From Ganoderma boninense (Eukaryota; Basidiomycota; Agaricomycetes; Polyporales; Polyporaceae): a stretch of 64,000 nucleotides of DNA. A program made the translations under genes and the position numbers. The DNA is taken from the NCBI GenBank assembly GCA_002900995.3, contig CM035311.1, positions 3,286,001 through 3,350,000 on the forward strand. Reading direction: 5' to 3'. Below the pieces are notes generated by a model, which was not told the origin of the DNA, made no database searches, and saw nothing but the letters and a program-made list of their open reading frames with translations. This document shows, piece after piece, positions 61,024 through 64,000 of this stretch (positions are counted from its first letter, which is position 1; each line of letters begins with the position of its first letter).

Positions 61024-61041
61024 CCTGGATGGTTGTTGTTT
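61024..61041 (-). repeat. Recurrent block 2, copy
   Basis: CCTGGATGGTTGTTGTTT, 124 bp from the block 1 copy at 61,148. The sequence after it differs from the other two copies. Confidence 0.85.
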
Positions 61042-61147
61042 CCGACGGAGCTCGGAGGTGCGCGAGCTTACTGGAAGCTCAGACCGTCAGCAACGTGAGC
61101 GTAATTCAAGGCGCGACACGCACCCTAGCTCCGAGCTGCAAAGGCGG

Positions 61148-61163
61148 CATCCTAAGCGCGAAA
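61148..61163 (-). repeat. Recurrent block 1, copy
   Basis: CATCCTAAGCGCGAAA exactly, preceded by GG as in the copies at 60,821 and 61,984 (GGCATCC, AGGCATCC). Confidence 0.85.
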
Positions 61164-61983
61164 CGATTTGCTTAGGGCCGCCGCCGTGAGCTTTCCTCGC
61201 CGGAACCACATCGCACTACAACGACGTCCGGCCCGTATGAACTGCGGCACGTCGACCTGCAACCTGTCCTGATGTGATCTTCCCTCGTGCCATGAGTCTG
61301 ACATGAACTCCGCTGCCTGGAATGCGGAATCGCCGGCATGCAGTGCACAGTCCCGTGCAGTTGCTTGCGACCGTTGAGCGAACAGGCAGGGCGACGGAAG
61401 CCAGGAATACCTCGATGACAGCCCTCGCAAGCTCAACCCGCCAATAAACTGGTGTGAGCGTGCAGCCCTGTGCACGTACCAGTCGAAAGCATTTTTGCGC
61501 GTAAGCAATGCAGCCAAACGGCTCGATAGCCAAGCTCCGCCGCGTACCTGTCTCGTGGCCGCCCAGTCGGGGCACACAGCCGACGCGAAGTCCTTGCACC
61601 CACCGGTTGCGATGGCTCGTGTTCGTCGCAAAACAAGCTGCGTGTAATTCCGACACTGTCAGTGCGAAATGAAAATCTATATGAAACAATACGTACAGGC
61701 ACACTGCGCGCAATCCTGAGCTAAACCTCCCCAATGAAACCCCGGACGGTCTTCGCTGTCGTGCTCGAAGCTCACAGGCCTGCGAATGGCAGTCCCGGGA
61801 ACCGCACCTCGCACCGGACGCAAGATCGGACCGTTCCGAGTACTCTGTATGAGACAACATGAAACTGAAAGCGACCCCTCCCGGCATCCTGGGCACTCGG
61901 TCCGCGAGCGGGACAGACGGCCGATGTAATGACCGACACGGCAGTTTTCCGGGACCTGGAGCGGTGGACGGCCGGGCGAGCGG

Positions 61984-61999
61984 CATCCTAAGCGCGAAA
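61984..61999 (-). repeat. Recurrent block 1, copy
   Basis: CATCCTAAGCGCGAAA exactly, followed by TGC as in the copy at 59,589. Confidence 0.85.
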
Positions 62000-62299
62000 T
62001 GCGATGGCGGCCGCTGCGCAATGACCATGCCGCCGTCGAGTGTTCCGAGTTCGCAGTGCAAGGGACGGAGTACGCAGGCTGCCAGGACTTCCAGTGGCCG
62101 TGGCTTGAGGCCGTCGCACCGTCGCACCGGTGAACCGCACGGCTGGTGGTTCGGCTGCGTAGTGCACAATGCACGGCATGCCACGGCCCCCGAAAGGCCC
62201 AGTCGAAGACTTGGCACCTGCGGACGGCTGGCTGCCGGGTGCTGCAAGGGCAACGAGGTTAGCCGACATCGGAGATGATCCAGGCATAGTGACCGCCAC

Positions 62300-63448
62300 C
62301 GCAGAAACATTGTGCGCACCACGCAAATCAGCCACTGGGATCAATATTGAGGTTGCCCCAGCCGTCCGGCCCTGGTTGCTCCTCGCTGGCAGGGGCTAGG
62401 AACAGGCGGGGCGCGAGGGGGCGGAGATCCGAAATCGACGAGGGCGGAAGGGTTCGGGAAGGTGGCCCGTGCGCGAGAAGCGGGGAGGGTTAAAGAGCGA
62501 GCGTGAGCGGGCAAAGACGAGCATCGTCTCTCCGAGCCCCGTCGTGCACGCCGTCCTTTTCCACCCATGGCCACGCAGTCGCACGCTGTACGCCGACGTC
62601 AGCTTTGCCTCACACGGCATGAGCACTCGGCGGTGGCCAGTACTCACCCGGACCGCCGTGGTTCGAGACCGGCGAACATGGGAACGAGGTACGTCAGATT
62701 GTCACGGTGGTCCGCTTCGGATGGCGCAAACTGAACTGCTGTGCTTGTCAGGATCGCGTCGAGGTGGCTCTCCGGCAGCTGATCTGGTGCCGGAGAGACA
62801 GGCGGAGAGCGGGCGGGGGATACGCAGGCAGAGAGACGTTGTGAGCGAGCAGGACTGCTCGCTCGGTCGGCTTACGGAGCCTGGGTGCGATTCGGGGGCA
62901 CGGTGGATGGCGGATGTACGCGGAATGCACGGCATCGTGTGGCTGTCGAGCTAAAAATGATGCTGGTCCAGTTGGATGTACGGCGGCAGAGAGGGAGGAA
63001 CATCGGGGGGCTTAGTTGTGCGGTGGCCCGGTGTTCCTTCCGTAATGCAGCTTGCTCAGGAGCGATTGTTGTGCGAGCCACAGGATGACGTGCCGCGAGT
63101 TGTGGGGCAGGACGGAAGAGAGCGGGACTGGAGGCGAGAGTGTCGAGGAAGCGGCTGGGGCGAGTTGACGGGGAAAGAGGCGAGACGAGTGGCCGAGGTC
63201 GGCTTGATGTATGCGTGGTGATACGAGGCAGAATGGTCGTAGAAGCGAGAGGAAAGCGGGGAGAAGTGGGGGCGAAGGGCGCGCAGCAAGCGAGAACGAG
63301 GCTGCAAGGAGCCTGCAAAACGCGAGGAAAGCAGAGATGACGAGCGCTTATACGAGGCAGAAACGCGATCGAGAGTGTTGCACGAGCCAATCACAACTCG
63401 TGAATCGCGGTGAGATCGCGATCGGGCGCGGCGCGAGGATCCCGGGCC
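62300..63448. other. Intergenic spacer before second CE16 copy
   Basis: Open frames on both strands (for example 62,872-63,390 minus, Ser/Pro-rich) show no motif or splice context. Nothing is supported. Confidence 0.45.
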
Positions 63449-64000
63449 TCTCTGCACGGGCTCGACTCACACTCGGCGCACGCCTCTGGGAGGGCCTTGA
63501 ACCATTTCGCAGGGGAGAGCGACATCCTTCATCTCAAGATCGTACCGACGGACTTGGTGTCTGGGGTGGCCCGTGTTGGAGGGCCAGCCTTTCGGGTGTC
63601 GTAGTAGATTTTAATGTGCGTATTTGACTTTCTATGTTCAATGCATGAGGCTTGAGGGGCATATATCGTTTCGAAGCCGGAGGTGTGAGTGGGGTGGAGC
63701 GGCGACGGTGCCTCCGGTGAGTTTAGTGCGCTTTTTCTTCGTATACGTTGTGGCTTTGGATTGCTGGATGTTGTTAGGACATTGTGTGCTGTTGTTATGG
63801 GACTCAGAGGTACGTCCTCTGCCCATTTTTTGGTCTACGTCCTGCGACACGTCGAGAACAGATACAACATGTCCGCCTTCTTCTGCAAGCCTCCCTCCGG
63901 AGTTCGAATGCCCCACCCTCACGACAACCAGGTGATCCACTTCTCCGACCTCCTGTGGATGACATCCGAGATCGCCTTCGCCACCACTCGCTCCGCCTGG
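63449..64000. repeat. Direct repeat copy 2 (CE16 3' end and flank)
   Basis: Matches 54,006-54,612 in the same orientation and runs off the window edge. Near its start it carries the same CTCTCTGCACGGGCTCGACT block. Confidence 0.85.
63919..64000 (-). CDS. Second CE16 acetylesterase, 3' end only
   Basis: The minus strand encodes QAERVVAKAISDVIHRRSEK and then WITWLS with a stop at 63,919-63,921. This differs from the C-terminus of the gene at 54,530 by a single residue (Ile to Thr) over this stretch. The rest of the gene, including the catalytic blocks, lies beyond the window. It is a tandem paralogue about 9.4 kb away, in the same orientation. Confidence 0.8.
   Translation of the reverse strand, partial: QAERVVAKAISDVIHRRSEKWITWLS

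Larger units (their letters stand above)
56700..62300 (-). other. Possible heavily spliced minus-strand unit(s) with repeated blocks
   Basis: The minus strand has GGTGAG donor-like sites at 56,757, 57,131, 57,338, 57,591, 57,745, 57,963 and 58,605 (plus-strand start of CTCACC), about 150-650 bp apart. Between some lie protein-like stretches, for example TEAIAETHTGVVSHE near 57,190-57,250 and ATDIEIQ near 57,125-57,150. From 56,942 to 61,999 two short blocks recur (listed separately). I could not assemble a continuous reading frame. A 368-codon open frame at 61,216-62,322 has Cys- and Arg-rich composition and no motif. It may be a decayed gene cluster, a non-coding transcript, or tandem remnants. 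Confidence 0.25.

Noticed and set aside
56942..61999. CRISPR-like reading of the 16-bp block array
   Set aside because: Spacing varies from 218 to more than 800 bp, no cas-like gene is present and the genome is fungal.
61216..62322. 368-codon open reading frame on the minus strand
   Set aside because: Composition is rich in Cys, Arg and His without motifs, and it crosses two copies of recurrent block 1. Open length alone is weak evidence at this GC content.

Overview
The window looks like a GC-rich (about 60%), intron-rich filamentous basidiomycete chromosome, most likely an Agaricomycete and possibly a wood-decay species. The evidence is short introns of about 50-100 nt with GTRNGT donors, CTRAY-type branch sites and YAG acceptors, a HET-domain family of the basidiomycete type, a secreted family-16 carbohydrate esterase and a GATA factor of the agaricomycete kind. 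No rRNA, tRNA, CRISPR array or recognisable transposase is visible. The genus cannot be named from sequence alone.

Layout. The dominant structure is a very large, imperfect inverted duplication. Arm A (1 to about 11,500, probably continuing left of the window) reappears reverse-complemented as arm B (about 38,880-50,250). The arms are collinear with small indels and are by eye about 80-95% identical depending on position. Both carry only decayed exon-like sequence: a small tandem exon/intron module array, a broken multi-exon gene remnant and a conserved but probably neutral ORF block.

Between the arms (about 27 kb) lie a frameshifted HET-domain gene (minus, 12,029-14,041), a divergently transcribed coiled-coil protein gene (plus, 14,453-17,251), a C2HC5 zinc-finger protein of the TRIP4/Rqt4 type (minus, 21,240-22,219), three weak gene candidates (17,734-18,243; 23,951-24,462; 24,597-25,328), a long microsatellite-rich tract (about 25.4-34.5 kb) and a GATA zinc-finger transcription factor (plus, 34,573-36,517).

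Right of arm B lie a second HET paralogue (plus, 51,117-53,235, one 2-nt frameshift), an intact five-exon CE16 acetylesterase gene (minus, 54,530-55,799), a 6-7 kb tract on whose minus strand short, highly conserved sequence blocks recur among otherwise unrelated sequence, and the 3' end of a second CE16 gene entering at the right edge (63,919-64,000). The two CE16 3' ends share about 600 bp of downstream flank, which marks a tandem duplication.

How the genes relate. The ordinary cell-biology genes (C2HC5 finger, GATA factor, coiled-coil protein) are embedded in a structurally dynamic neighbourhood. Two duplicated, independently broken HET genes sit at the borders of the inverted repeat, and a secreted esterase is being duplicated in tandem. 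This fits birth-and-death evolution of HET-type genes in an unstable region. The exon models given here were read by eye from splice signals and reading frame; they need transcript support.
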